In this document: one piece after another, positions 17,276-28,561 of the stretch
Layout of the letters: each line of letters begins with the position of its first letter
Numbering within the stretch: the first letter of the stretch is position 1
From: JABFRG01 sp038210445
GTDB taxonomy: Bacteria; Myxococcota_A; Polyangia; Polyangiales; Polyangiaceae
Direction of reading: 5' to 3'
DNA length: 64,000 bases
Assembly (NCBI GenBank): GCA_038210445.1
Contig: JBBQWQ010000013.1
Span: 110,048-174,047, forward strand
Translations under genes and position numbers: made by a program
The notes under the pieces: generated by a model
Databases searched by the model: none
What the model was told of the DNA's origin: nothing
The model's input: the letters and a program-made list of their open reading frames with translations, nothing else

Positions 17276-19879
17276 CTATTTCAGCGCCTTGAGGCGTTCT
17301 TCCGCGTGCGCGGCGGTGAGGCTGCGAGGGCGGGCGCTCTGCCAGCGATCGAGCACGCTTTGATAGAGGACGCGGGCCCGGTCGAGTTGGTGGCTGGCCT
17401 CGAGCACGCGCGCGAGCTCGTAGCGAGCGTGCATGGCGGCGAACGGGGCCTCGAACACCGTACATCGCAATACCGCATGCGACAGATACGCCTCTGCCTC
17501 CGCGCCGCGCCCCAAAAGCGCCATCGTCCTTCCCATCGCATAGTCGAACTCCTGGGTCCGGCGGGTCTCCGGGGGTATCGGCTGAAAGCCGGGCAGGAGC
17601 GCAATGGCGTCGCGCGCCTCCGCCGGCGACTCCGCAAAGTCGCCGTAGAGGATAGCCCAACGGAACCCCGACTGGCGCTCGCGCTCCTTGCGCCCGTCGC
17701 GCTCCTCTTCCTCCCGTAGCCAAGTGCGCCTTGCTTCGTCGAGCTTTGCCTTGTCGTAGAGACCGGCCCGCGCCATCGGCTTGAAGAACCACGCCGAAGG
17801 GTCGGTGCTCCACGCGTCGGCGGGAAAGCTCGCTCGACGTTCAAGAAAGTTCTTGGCTGCCAGCCCGGCACGCCGCAGGTCGCCCGTCTCCTCGTGAATC
17901 TGGGTGAGAATGCGCGCGGCCCGGGCGCGTTCGTCGCGCGGTGCGGTGGCCGGCAGCGCCTTTTCCCAAGCGAGGGCGAGCGACTCGGCGCGCACAAAGT
18001 CGCCCTCGCGAACCGCCAAAAGCACGCGATCTCGCAGCTCGTGCGCGGTCTCGTATCTCGGGTCGAGCAAGGCCCACTCGCGCTTGAGCACCTCTTCGAC
18101 GCTGGCGGTGGGTGCCTCGGTGGCCACCAGCGCCGCTGCCAGCGCCGACTGCGCGTCGGGCTCCTTCGCGTCCATCGAGGTCCAGCGCTCGGCGTCGTCC
18201 TTTGCGCGGCCGCACGCGCCGCTCTGCATGAGCAGGGCAAAGCGCGCCTTCACGCAAACGGTCGCCACCGGCGAGCCGCGCAGGCAGCGATCGTAGTCCT
18301 CGAGCGCAGCCTTGCCGTCGCCCAGCAGCGCCGCGGCGCGGGCGCGTGCCGCGTACCCGGTGATAAACGCGTTGTCGACGCCGAGGCTCTTGCCATACGC
18401 ATCTTTGGCCGCCTCGTAGTCGAACATTTTCTCGCGCGAGAGCCCCAGCCAGAAGAAGATCTCTGCGTCCCTCGGAAAGCGCTTGGTGGCGCGAAGGAGG
18501 CGAGTTTGCCACTCTTCGAGATCGCTGGTGGAGCGCAGATAAGGCTCGCTAGCGTCGAGCAGCTCGGCGTCGCGCAGGCTCAACTTGGCGCGGTACTGAA
18601 AGGCTGCCTGGTAGTGCTCCACGCCGCGCCCTGCGTCCACTTCGAAGGAGAGGAGGGCGAGCTCCAGGTGGGCCGCCGCGCACTCCGGATCGAGCGCGAT
18701 GGCGCGGTCGAGCGCTCGCTCGGCGCGGTCGATGGCGCCGTCGCGGAAGAGCTGCTTGCCCTCGCGGTAGGCTTGCTCCGCCTGGGGATTGTCGGAGACG
18801 CGCAGCACTATCGGGGTTGGCTTGCGGCGGAGCGCCACCACCACGCCCACCACCACGAGCAAGGTCGCCACCGCCAGCCAGGTGGTGCGCCGGCTCCGCC
18901 GGGGCCGGGTCGACGGCCGCGGCGCCGTGGTTTCCGCATCTTCGGGCGGCGTGCTGCGCACCGTGGGAACGCGCGTCGTGGCGAGAAAGGCCTCGTCGTC
19001 CTTGGTCGCGGTGAGCGGCTTCAGGGTCACGCGATCCGCTTGAATCGTGGTGTGCGAGGTGAACGGCTCGAGCTTTGCCACCACGTGTCCGAGCGAGGGA
19101 TTGCGGCCCTCGGGCAGCTTTTCCATGGCCCGGTGGATGACGTCTTCTACCGCCGGTGGCACGTCCGGGAGCTTGTTCCGGAGCGGGGCGGGTGCATCGC
19201 TCAAGATGTTGGCGATGACCGTGACGATGTCGGCGCTCTTCTTCCAGGGGCGCTCGCCGGTGAGCACCTCGTAGGCCATGACGCCCCAGGCGAACTGGTC
19301 GGTGGCCGGCTCGGTATCGCCGCCTCGCAGCTGCTCCGGCGCCATGTACGCGGGCGTGCCGATGATCTGCCCGCGGCCGGTGATCACCGCCTCGCTGGCC
19401 TCTGGAACCGCCACGTTGCGGGCGATGCCGAAGTCGAGGACCTTGATGACGCCGTCCTTTCGCAGCACCACGTTCTCGGGCTTAATGTCGCGGTGCACCA
19501 GGCCGGTCGCGTGGGCGGCCTCCAGTGCGCGCGCGACGTCCACCATCCAGCGGAGCCGCTCGGTCCACGGAACGTCCGGGTGGCCCACCAGCTCGCGCAG
19601 CGTGCGGCCCTCCACCACCTCCATCGCCAGGTACACGCGGCCCTCGTGCGAGCCCACGTCGTACACGCTCACCACGTTGGGGTGCGAGAGCGATGCGGCG
19701 GCCAGCGCTTCCCGCCGAAGGCGCTTGGCGAAGTCCGGGTCCTCGGCCTCCACCAACACCTTGAGCGCCACCACGCGCTCGAGGCGCCCGTCGCGCGCGC
19801 GGTACACGGCGCCCATCCCCCCTTCGCCGAGGACATCTACGATGGTGTATTGGGCGACCTCGTCACCCGCGCGCAACAT
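17276..19879 (-). CDS. Ser/Thr protein kinase with TM segment and C-terminal repeat domain
   Basis: 867 aa from ATG 19879; the frame stays open 36 codons upstream, but the kinase begins directly after this Met (MLRAGDEVAQYTIVDVLGEG). The kinase domain (about 10-270) is canonical: GEGGMGAVYRA, VVALKV, HRDIKPEN, DFGIAR, APEQLRG. A single membrane helix follows near 335-355 (TTWLAVATLLVVVGVVVAL). The outer 500 residues form tetratricopeptide-like repeats (QAYREGKQLFRDGAIDRAERAL, CAAAHLELALLSF). It faces the small basic protein gene convergently, with 140 bp between and no clear terminator. The family is common in Myxococcota; targets are unknown. Confidence 0.93.
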   Translation of the reverse strand: MLRAGDEVAQYTIVDVLGEGGMGAVYRARDGRLERVVALKVLVEAEDPDFAKRLRREALAAASLSHPNVVSVYDVGSHEGRVYLAMEVVEGRTLRELVGHPDVPWTERLRWMVDVARALEAAHATGLVHRDIKPENVVLRKDGVIKVLDFGIARNVAVPEASEAVITGRGQIIGTPAYMAPEQLRGGDTEPATDQFAWGVMAYEVLTGERPWKKSADIVTVIANILSDAPAPLRNKLPDVPPAVEDVIHRAMEKLPEGRNPSLGHVVAKLEPFTSHTTIQADRVTLKPLTATKDDEAFLATTRVPTVRSTPPEDAETTAPRPSTRPRRSRRTTWLAVATLLVVVGVVVALRRKPTPIVLRVSDNPQAEQAYREGKQLFRDGAIDRAERALDRAIALDPECAAAHLELALLSFEVDAGRGVEHYQAAFQYRAKLSLRDAELLDASEPYLRSTSDLEEWQTRLLRATKRFPRDAEIFFWLGLSREKMFDYEAAKDAYGKSLGVDNAFITGYAARARAAALLGDGKAALEDYDRCLRGSPVATVCVKARFALLMQSGACGRAKDDAERWTSMDAKEPDAQSALAAALVATEAPTASVEEVLKREWALLDPRYETAHELRDRVLLAVREGDFVRAESLALAWEKALPATAPRDERARAARILTQIHEETGDLRRAGLAAKNFLERRASFPADAWSTDPSAWFFKPMARAGLYDKAKLDEARRTWLREEEERDGRKERERQSGFRWAILYGDFAESPAEARDAIALLPGFQPIPPETRRTQEFDYAMGRTMALLGRGAEAEAYLSHAVLRCTVFEAPFAAMHARYELARVLEASHQLDRARVLYQSVLDRWQSARPRSLTAAHAEERLKALK

Positions 19880-20064
19880 CGGTCGATCGTGTCTAGATTG
19901 GCGCCGGTCGTCAAATCCCACCTGCCGGAAGGCAAAAGAAATGACGAACCATTCCCGGCTCCTGGAGGTACCTCGCGGTATCTGCATCGTCCCCGTGCAA
20001 AGCGGTGCGGGCGCGGGGGATTGAAACGCAGGCTGGGCGCCTCGAAGGTCGAAAGGCGCGGAAC

Positions 20065-20093
20065 TTGTTGGCGCTGCACAAACGGCGTGCTAT
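20065..20093 (+). promoter_or_regulatory. Possible sigma-70 promoter of rpsU
   Basis: TTGTTG at 20065-20070 (close to TTGACA) is followed after 17 bp by TGCTAT at 20088-20093, 45 bp before the rpsU ATG. The -10 is poor, but the overlapping TGCTATCCC could act as an extended -10. Weak evidence. Confidence 0.3.
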
Positions 20094-20137
20094 CCCCGGA
20101 CTCCCTTCGTTTTCTGCGACTTTTTCCGGAGAGTTTC

Positions 20138-20374
20138 ATGCCGAGCGACGCGATTCAGTGTAAACCCCTCGAGGTCGTGGTCAGCGACCGTGGCATCGAG
20201 CGCGCCATCAAGATGCTCAAGCGCAAGCTCGCGTCTGAAGGTGTCCTCCGTGAGCTCAAGATGCGTCGGCATTATATGAAGCCGAGCGTCAAGCGCCGCA
20301 AGAAGCAAGCGGAGGCGGCTCGCCGTCGCCGCAAGCGGGCCAAGATCGACCTCGCCCCGCCGAAGAGCCCCTGA
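20138..20374 (+). CDS. rpsU: 30S ribosomal protein S21
   Basis: 78 aa, slightly longer than the typical 70. It has the conserved start (LEVVVSDRGIERAIKMLKRKL), the LRELKMRRHYMKPS block and a very basic end (KRRKKQAEAARRRRKRAK). S21 joins the small subunit near the anti-Shine-Dalgarno end of 16S rRNA and helps initiation. The ATG at 20138 is preceded by CGGAGAG at good spacing. The extra eight residues after the basic tract (DLAPPKSP) are a lineage tail. deoC starts 145 bp downstream. It is divergent from the large kinase gene. Confidence 0.96.
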   Translation: MPSDAIQCKPLEVVVSDRGIERAIKMLKRKLASEGVLRELKMRRHYMKPSVKRRKKQAEAARRRRKRAKIDLAPPKSP

Positions 20375-20518
20375 GCTCTTCGCGGAAGCGATGCCTCAAC
20401 CCACCTCGGTCGCACGTTCTTCGGAGCCTGCGGCCGAAGTGCTTTTTGTTGGTTCTCGCACCCGGGCGCCCCATTGAGCCGATGCAACGAAAAGGCACTC
20501 GGTGGTACGCTCCGGGCT

Positions 20519-21457
20519 GTGACAACCGCTCTCTTCAAGCGCAGCGCTCCGACGCGCGCATCGCGTTTTCCGTTGTTCAATCCACCGCCGGTCGATCAGG
20601 TCGCCATCGAAGAGCGCGTCGCGAATCTCGCGAAGCGTTCCATCAAGAAGGCGTCCAAGGTCGCGGGGCTCAAGCTCTCCATCTCGATGATGGATCTGAC
20701 GACCCTGGAGGGCAAAGATACCGAAGGAAAGGTGCGTCAGCTTTGTCGCAAGGCGGTGCGACCCCTCGACTCCGATAGCGAGCTGCCGTCGTGCGCCGCC
20801 ATCTGCGTTTATCCGAACTTCGTGCGCATCGCGAAGGATGCGCTGGGCGCGTCGGGCGTGAAGGTGGCCAGTGTGGCCACCGCTTTCCCCAGCGGCCAGT
20901 CGCCGCTCGAGATCAAGCTCGAAGACGTGCGCCGAGCGGTGGAGTTCGGCGCCGACGAGATCGACATGGTCATCGATCGCGGCGCCATGCTCTCCGGCGA
21001 CTACGGCAAGGTCTTCGACGAGATCGCCGCCACCAAAGAGGCGTGCGGCCCCGCACACCTCAAGGTCATCCTGGAGACCGGTGAGCTCGGTTCCTACGAC
21101 GTCGTGCGCAAGGCGAGCGATCTCGCCATCGCCGCTGGCGGCGACTTCATCAAGACCTCCACCGGCAAGGTGCAGCCTGCCGCCACGTTGGGCGTCACCC
21201 TGGTGATGCTCGAGGCCATTCGCGATCACTTTTACGCCACGGGCACGCGCATCGGCATGAAGCCGGCGGGCGGCGTGCGAACCGCCAAGCAGGCGCTGCA
21301 ATACCTGGTGGTGGTCAAGGAGACGCTGGGCGATCCCTGGCTCTCCCCCGACCTCTTTCGCTTTGGTGCGAGCGCGCTCCTCAACGACGTGCTGATGCAG
21401 CTCGAAAAAGAGCGCACCGGTCTCTACCAAGCCTCCGAAGACTTCTCCAAGGATTGA
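20519..21457 (+). CDS. deoC: Deoxyribose-phosphate aldolase
   Basis: 312 aa from GTG 20519; a TTG 15 codons earlier is possible but less likely. DeoC cleaves 2-deoxyribose-5-phosphate to acetaldehyde and glyceraldehyde-3-phosphate. The TIM barrel shows the Schiff-base lysine in DFIKTSTGK and the second catalytic Lys in MKPAGGVR, plus CVYPNFV near the first strand and EIDMVIDRGA. At about 310 residues it belongs to the longer DeoC group (the E. coli enzyme is 259 aa). The next gene, an aldehyde dehydrogenase, starts two bases after its stop, which points to direct use of the acetaldehyde product. Confidence 0.95.
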   Translation: MTTALFKRSAPTRASRFPLFNPPPVDQVAIEERVANLAKRSIKKASKVAGLKLSISMMDLTTLEGKDTEGKVRQLCRKAVRPLDSDSELPSCAAICVYPNFVRIAKDALGASGVKVASVATAFPSGQSPLEIKLEDVRRAVEFGADEIDMVIDRGAMLSGDYGKVFDEIAATKEACGPAHLKVILETGELGSYDVVRKASDLAIAAGGDFIKTSTGKVQPAATLGVTLVMLEAIRDHFYATGTRIGMKPAGGVRTAKQALQYLVVVKETLGDPWLSPDLFRFGASALLNDVLMQLEKERTGLYQASEDFSKD

Positions 21458-21459
21458 CC

Positions 21460-22971
21460 ATGAGCGACATCACCAAGGGAGCGCCGGGCGTTCCCCAAGC
21501 CGGCACCCCGGCCTCCTTCGCCCTCGATTTCGGCAAGGCCTGGGAATATGCGCCGGCACCCGAGTCTCCGGACCACGTCAAGATCGCCCCCAAGTACGAG
21601 CTCTTCATCGGCGGCAAGTGGACCGCGCCGCAGAGCCGCAAGTACTTCGACACCGTCAACCCGGCCACCGAGCAGAAGCTCGCCGAGGTGGCCGAGGCCT
21701 CGGCCGCCGACGTCGACGCCGCGGTGGCAGCCGCTCGAAACGCATTCGAGAAGTACTGGGCCAAGATGCCCGGCAAAGAGCGTGCAAAATACATTTTTCG
21801 CATCGCCCGCGCGATTCAGGAAAAGGCGCGCGAGCTGGCCATCGTCGAGACCATGGACGGCGGTAAGCCCATCAAGGAGTCGCGCGACTTCGATATCCCC
21901 ACCGCCGCCGCGCACTTTTTTTACCACGCCGGCTGGGCCGACAAGCTCGACTACGCCTTCCACGGACGCAAGGCACGCCCGCTGGGGGTGGCCGGGCAGA
22001 TCATCCCTTGGAACTTCCCGTTCCTCATGGCCGCCTGGAAGATCGCCCCGGCGCTGGCCTGCGGCAACACGGTGGTGCTCAAGCCGGCGGAGACCACGCC
22101 GCTCACCGCGCTGCTGCTGGCGCAGATCATCGAGGAGTGCGAGCTCCCGCCGGGCGTGGTGAACATCGTCACCGGCGCCGGCGCCACCGGCGCGGCTCTG
22201 GTGGACCACGCGGGCGTCGACAAGATCGCATTCACCGGGAGCACCGCGGTGGGCAAGCGCATCCAGCGCGCGGTGGCCGGCACCAAGAAGCGCCTGACGT
22301 TGGAGCTGGGCGGCAAGGCGGCGAACATCGTGTTTGCCGACGCGCCCATCGACCAGGCTATCGAAGGCATCGTCTCCGGCATCTTCTTCAACCAAGGCCA
22401 CGTGTGCTGCGCCGGCTCGCGCCTCTTGCTCGAAGAGAGCGTCCACGATGTGGTGATTCGCAAGCTCAAGGACCGCATGGCCACCATGCGCCTGGGCGAT
22501 CCCCTCGACAAGAACACCGACATCGGCGCCATCAACTCCAAACCGCAGCTCGAGCGCATCAAAGAGCTGGTGGCCAGCGGTGAGCTCGAAGGCGCCGAGC
22601 GGCACTCGCTCGCCTGCGCCATTCCCGAAAAAGGCTACTGGTTCCCGCCGACCTTCTTCACCAATGCCGGCCAGGCCTTCCGCATCGCCCGCGAGGAGAT
22701 CTTCGGACCGGTGCTCACCATCATGACCTTCCGTACGCCCGACGAGGCCATCGAGAAGGCCAACAACACCATGTACGGCCTCTCGGCCGGAGTGTGGACC
22801 GACAAGGGCTCCAAGATCTTCCACATGGCCACGCAGCTCAAGGCAGGCGTGGTGTGGGGCGATACGTTCAACAAGTTCGATCCCAGCTCGCCCTTCGGCG
22901 GCTTCAAAGAAAGCGGCTTCGGCCGCGAGGGCGGGCGCCAGGGCCTTGGCGCCTACGTCGAGGTGGAGTGA
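21460..22971 (+). CDS. NAD(P)-dependent aldehyde dehydrogenase
   Basis: 503 aa from ATG 21460, two bases after the deoC TGA. Full-length ALDH: PWNFPFLMAAWKIAPALACGN with the catalytic Asn, NAD-binding FTGSTAVGK, the general-base Glu in LELGGKAANIVF, and catalytic Cys in FFNQGHVCCAGSRL (adjacent cysteines). EEIFGPVL and the C-terminal FGGFKESGFGREGG are also intact. In this operon the natural substrate is probably acetaldehyde from DeoC, giving acetate; the family alone does not prove it. The following ALDH-like gene overlaps by one base, so the two subunits are likely made together. Confidence 0.95.
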   Translation: MSDITKGAPGVPQAGTPASFALDFGKAWEYAPAPESPDHVKIAPKYELFIGGKWTAPQSRKYFDTVNPATEQKLAEVAEASAADVDAAVAAARNAFEKYWAKMPGKERAKYIFRIARAIQEKARELAIVETMDGGKPIKESRDFDIPTAAAHFFYHAGWADKLDYAFHGRKARPLGVAGQIIPWNFPFLMAAWKIAPALACGNTVVLKPAETTPLTALLLAQIIEECELPPGVVNIVTGAGATGAALVDHAGVDKIAFTGSTAVGKRIQRAVAGTKKRLTLELGGKAANIVFADAPIDQAIEGIVSGIFFNQGHVCCAGSRLLLEESVHDVVIRKLKDRMATMRLGDPLDKNTDIGAINSKPQLERIKELVASGELEGAERHSLACAIPEKGYWFPPTFFTNAGQAFRIAREEIFGPVLTIMTFRTPDEAIEKANNTMYGLSAGVWTDKGSKIFHMATQLKAGVVWGDTFNKFDPSSPFGGFKESGFGREGGRQGLGAYVEVE

Positions 22972-23969
22972 TGGAAAAGAAACGTACCCAGGTGGAAGAC
23001 GGCGCGCCGGCCTCGGCTGCGGCCCCCGGCGTGAAGACCGGCGAGCTCGCGGTTCGCGATGTGCCCGCGGCCGAGGTCGCGAGCGCCCGCGTGCGGGTGA
23101 ACAAGGCCTATAAGATGTACGTCGGCGGCGCCTTCGTGCGCTCCGAGTCGGGCCGCTACACGCAGGTGCACGGCGCGGGCGCCGGCGCCGACCCCGAGAC
23201 GGTGAACGTGCCGCGTGGCTCCCGGAAGGACGTGCGGGACGCGGTGCTGGTGGCCAAGAACGCCGCCGACAAGTGGGCCGCGCGCAGCGCCTACAACCGC
23301 GGGCAGATTCTATACCGGCTCGCCGAGGTCACCGAGTCGCGCACGCCCGAGCTCGTGGAATCGTTGGTGCGCGCCGGCGCGTCGCCTGCCGATGCCGCCC
23401 GCGAAGTGGCGGCTGCCGTGGACCGCACCGTGTTCTACGCGGGTTTCTGCGACAAGATCTCGTCGCTGTTCTCGTCGCACAATCCCGTGAGCGGGCCCCA
23501 CTTCGGCTTCACCATCCCGAACCCCATGGGCGTGGTCGGCGTGGTGGCTCCCGACGCGCCGTCGCTGCTCGGGCTGGTTTCCACCATCCTGCCCATCATC
23601 GCCACCAGCAACGTGGTGGTGGCCACCGCCAGCGAGGCCGACCCCCGCACCGCCATCGTCTGGAGCGAGTGCCTCGCCACCAGCGACCTGCCGGGCGGCG
23701 TGGTGAACATCCTCACCGGGCAAGTGGCGGAGCTGGCGCCCCAGCTGGCCAAGCACCGCGAGGTCATGGCCTTCGACGGCACCTTCGGCTCCAAAGCCAC
23801 CGAGCTGCGGGCGGAGCTGGAGCGGCTCGGCGCCGACAGCGTCAAGCGGGTGAAGACGCGGTCCAACTTGCCGCTCGGCGAGTGGTTCGACGATCGCAAG
23901 GGCCAAGGGATCGCCTGGGTCGAGCGCTACATCGAGTCGAAGACCGTGTGGCACCCGGTCGGGGTCTGA
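22971..23969 (+). CDS. Truncated aldehyde dehydrogenase-like protein without catalytic domain
   Basis: 332 aa from ATG 22971, in a TGATG overlap. It is clearly ALDH-derived: KMYVGGAFVRSESGRY, VLVAKNAADKWAARSAYNRGQILYRLAE, then a changed version of the Asn loop (IPNPMGVVGVVAPDAPSLLGLVSTIL) and VVNILTGQVAELAPQLAKH. After the segment that corresponds to FTGS (here MAFDGTFGS) the protein ends in about 60 residues. The catalytic-Cys domain and the FGGxKxSG end are missing. It therefore keeps only the cofactor-type fold and cannot be a normal ALDH. No frameshift or leftover homology is seen downstream, so this looks like its settled form. A regulatory or scaffold partner of the upstream enzyme is my inference. 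Confidence 0.85.
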   Translation: MEKKRTQVEDGAPASAAAPGVKTGELAVRDVPAAEVASARVRVNKAYKMYVGGAFVRSESGRYTQVHGAGAGADPETVNVPRGSRKDVRDAVLVAKNAADKWAARSAYNRGQILYRLAEVTESRTPELVESLVRAGASPADAAREVAAAVDRTVFYAGFCDKISSLFSSHNPVSGPHFGFTIPNPMGVVGVVAPDAPSLLGLVSTILPIIATSNVVVATASEADPRTAIVWSECLATSDLPGGVVNILTGQVAELAPQLAKHREVMAFDGTFGSKATELRAELERLGADSVKRVKTRSNLPLGEWFDDRKGQGIAWVERYIESKTVWHPVGV

Positions 23970-24013
23970 CCGCTTCGACACGGTCTCGTCCGCTCCCGCA
24001 TCGAAAGAAAACC

Positions 24014-24493
24014 ATGCCCAACATCCACGACTTCGAAGTGAAGACCATCGACGGCGCCACGAAATCGCTTTCGGCTTACAAGGGCAAGGCCCTGGTCATT
24101 GTCAATGTGGCATCGCGCTGCGGCCTCACGCCGCAGTACGCCGGCCTCGAGGCGCTGCAAAAGGAATTCGGACCCCAGGGCTTTGCCGTGCTCGGCTTTC
24201 CGGCCAACGAGTTCGGCGCCCAGGAGCCCGGCACCGATGCCGAGATCAAGACCTTCTGCTCCACCAGCTACGACGTGTCGTTCGACATGTTCTCCAAGGT
24301 GAAGGTGAAGGGCGACGGGATTCATCCGCTCTTCGCCGCGCTGACGGGCGACGAGAAGCACGGCGGCGAGATCAAATGGAACTTCAACAAGTTCCTCGTC
24401 GACAAAGAGGGCAACGTGGTGGGCCGCTTCGAGCCGCAGGTGGAGCCCTCGAATCCCGACTTCCGCACCGCGATCCAAAAGACACTCGCCTAG
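24014..24493 (+). CDS. Glutathione peroxidase (cysteine type)
   Basis: 159 aa, the usual size for bacterial GPx. It reduces peroxides with thiols, most often thioredoxin in the Cys-type enzymes. The catalytic tetrad is visible: C36 (VASRCGLTPQY), Q70 (GFPANEFGAQEPG), W122 and N123 (KWNFNKFLV). C82 (FCSTSYDV) is in a position where the resolving cysteine could lie. ATG 24014 follows the ALDH-like gene by 44 bp, so it may be read from the deoC operon. Its stop codon TAG is also the first three bases of repeat copy A. Confidence 0.95.
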   Translation: MPNIHDFEVKTIDGATKSLSAYKGKALVIVNVASRCGLTPQYAGLEALQKEFGPQGFAVLGFPANEFGAQEPGTDAEIKTFCSTSYDVSFDMFSKVKVKGDGIHPLFAALTGDEKHGGEIKWNFNKFLVDKEGNVVGRFEPQVEPSNPDFRTAIQKTLA

Positions 24494-24691
24494 GAGACTG
24501 GTGTTTTTGGCCGATACCTTCCGGATGCCTTCGTCGGCCGTCCTCACGAACAGGAGTTCGCTCCGGGCGCTGCCCCCAGCGAACGCGCCTCCCTCGGTCT
24601 CGGCCAAAAACCCTCAGTCTCCTGCTTGGCGCTCTCCGCCGCCTCGCAGCCTCCCGGACCGGAAGACTACGTAGTTCACGGAAAGGACTAG
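24491..24691 (+). repeat. Dispersed structured intergenic element, copy A
   Basis: 201 bp, starting on the GPx stop codon and bounded by CTAG at 24490-24493 and 24688-24691. P1 pairs 24493-24518 (GGAGACTG, then TTTTTGGCCGA, then ACC) with 24596-24622. Inside are P2, CGAAC/GTTCG around AGGA (24547-24560), and P3, CGCTG/CAGCG (24568-24581). A tail hairpin GGCG...CGCC follows. The third arm at the 3' end is degenerate in this copy. It separates GPx from the uvrA promoter region. Confidence 0.9.
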
Positions 24692-24816
24692 AGGAGAGGC
24701 CGAACTCTTCGGGATGGCGGCGTTCCTCGTCAGGGACTTCTTCCCGGAGTTGAGGCTCCCGCGCCTTCGTTTTGGGGAGTCGCGGCCGTACACGAGTGGT
24801 TTGTCGTCGTTGGTGC

Positions 24817-24833
24817 ACTGAACAGGTGTATAG
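24817..24833 (-). promoter_or_regulatory. Candidate LexA (SOS) box in front of uvrA
   Basis: Read on the minus strand, the 17 bases are CTATACACCTGTTCAGT. This agrees at 16 of 17 positions with the consensus CTRHAMRYBYGTTCAGS that I recall for the Myxococcus xanthus LexA box. It overlaps a possible -10 (TATAGT, 24829-24834) and ends 10 bp before the uvrA ATG, a good place for repression. No lexA gene is in the window. Confidence 0.55.
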
Positions 24834-24843
24834 TTTGCCCCGC

Positions 24844-27693
<2,850 letters not shown>

Positions 27694-27770
27694 TTCTACT
27701 GCGAGAGGTGCGCGTCCGATTCGCGCGCATCTTGCGTAGTCGGGATCGCCAACCCCGAACTGGCATTCGC

Positions 27771-28202
27771 CTACTTCTTGCCGAGGCGCTTCTTCATCGC
27801 CGAGAGCTCGTCGTCCACTTCCTGCTCCCGGCGCTTCTCCTTGGCCGCGGCCTCGGCGGCACGCGCCTGCGTTTCGGCCTCGCGCTTGGTTCGTTCGCGG
27901 GTGAGCCGAGCCTTCAGCGTGGCGATGCTCTCGGCGTCTGCACTCGGCGGAACAGGCTCCTCCTCGGAGCGCGTCGTCGCGTCGGCTGGCTCGTCGGCTT
28001 CCTTGCCGAAGAGCGCATTGCCCAGCGTGTTTCCCACATGGCGCAGGCTCTTGCCGGCCTGCTTTACCGCTGCCCGCGCCGCCTGCTTCCCCTGCTCGAC
28101 GGCGATTTCGGCGGCCTTCTCGGCGGCTTTCTTGGCCGCCTTTTCCTGGAACTCCTCGGTCTTCTTCTGGACCTTGTCCATGAAGTCCTTCAGCACGCTC
28201 AT
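27771..28202 (-). CDS. Charged coiled-coil protein
   Basis: 143 aa with two helical stretches. Residues 1-60 are rich in Lys, Glu and Ala (FMDKVQKKTEEFQEKAAKKAAEKAAE), like amphipathic stress or LEA-type helices. A Gly-containing break (GNTLGNALFG) follows, then an acidic spacer and a second charged coiled coil (TLKARLTRERTKREAETQARAAE) to the end. No cysteine, no signal peptide. No family is recognised. It lies downstream of argB on the same strand, with repeat copy B between them, and converges on uvrA. Confidence 0.7.
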   Translation of the reverse strand: MSVLKDFMDKVQKKTEEFQEKAAKKAAEKAAEIAVEQGKQAARAAVKQAGKSLRHVGNTLGNALFGKEADEPADATTRSEEEPVPPSADAESIATLKARLTRERTKREAETQARAAEAAAKEKRREQEVDDELSAMKKRLGKK

Positions 28203-28348
28203 GCACGAAGCATAGCGCGCGCCGACCAGGAATCATCGCGCCCTTTTTGCGCGATGACAGCCGCGCGATCCTGCGACTCGACACTCCCAGGCCAGGCGAG
28301 CCATGAGCACGCAACGCGCCGCCCCCCCGAAGGGTTCGGCCAAGCGCT

Positions 28349-28561
28349 ACCGAGGTGGCTGGTGTTTTTCGTGACGCTACTTGATTCTTCGGTCCAGTCT
28401 GCGCGGCGGCGAACAAGCGCCAAGCAGGAGACTGAGGGTTTTTGGCCGAGACCGAGGGAGGCGCGTTCGCTGGGGGCAGCGCCGGTCGCTCACTCTCTCT
28501 TCTCGTGAGGACGTCCGACGAAGGCCCCCCGAAGGTATCGACCAAAAACCCCAGTCTCCTA
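28349..28561 (-). repeat. Dispersed structured intergenic element, copy B
   Basis: About 213 bp on the minus strand, starting on the argB stop codon TAG (28561-28559). The 5' arm (plus-strand 28534-28559) pairs with the middle arm (28427-28453). GGTCGA in the 5' arm faces TCGGCC, keeping the stem through a G-U pair. The inner P2 hairpin is of the second type (CTCAC/GTGAG). The third arm, read in the plus direction as GGTGGCTGGTGTTTTTC, is at 28354-28370. The outer 3' boundary is uncertain by some bases. Confidence 0.88.

Noticed and set aside
17894..20374. 826-codon frame antisense to the large kinase, reaching rpsU
   Set aside because: High GC keeps the antisense frame open; the product is rich in His, Arg and Gly without domains. 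Only its end is real: rpsU from ATG 20138.
24491..24691. Repeat elements as ordinary rho-independent terminators
   Set aside because: The T-run lies inside the stem, not after it, and the stem encloses about 80 bases with further hairpins. Copy E also follows a separate, perfect terminator at 49745-49789.
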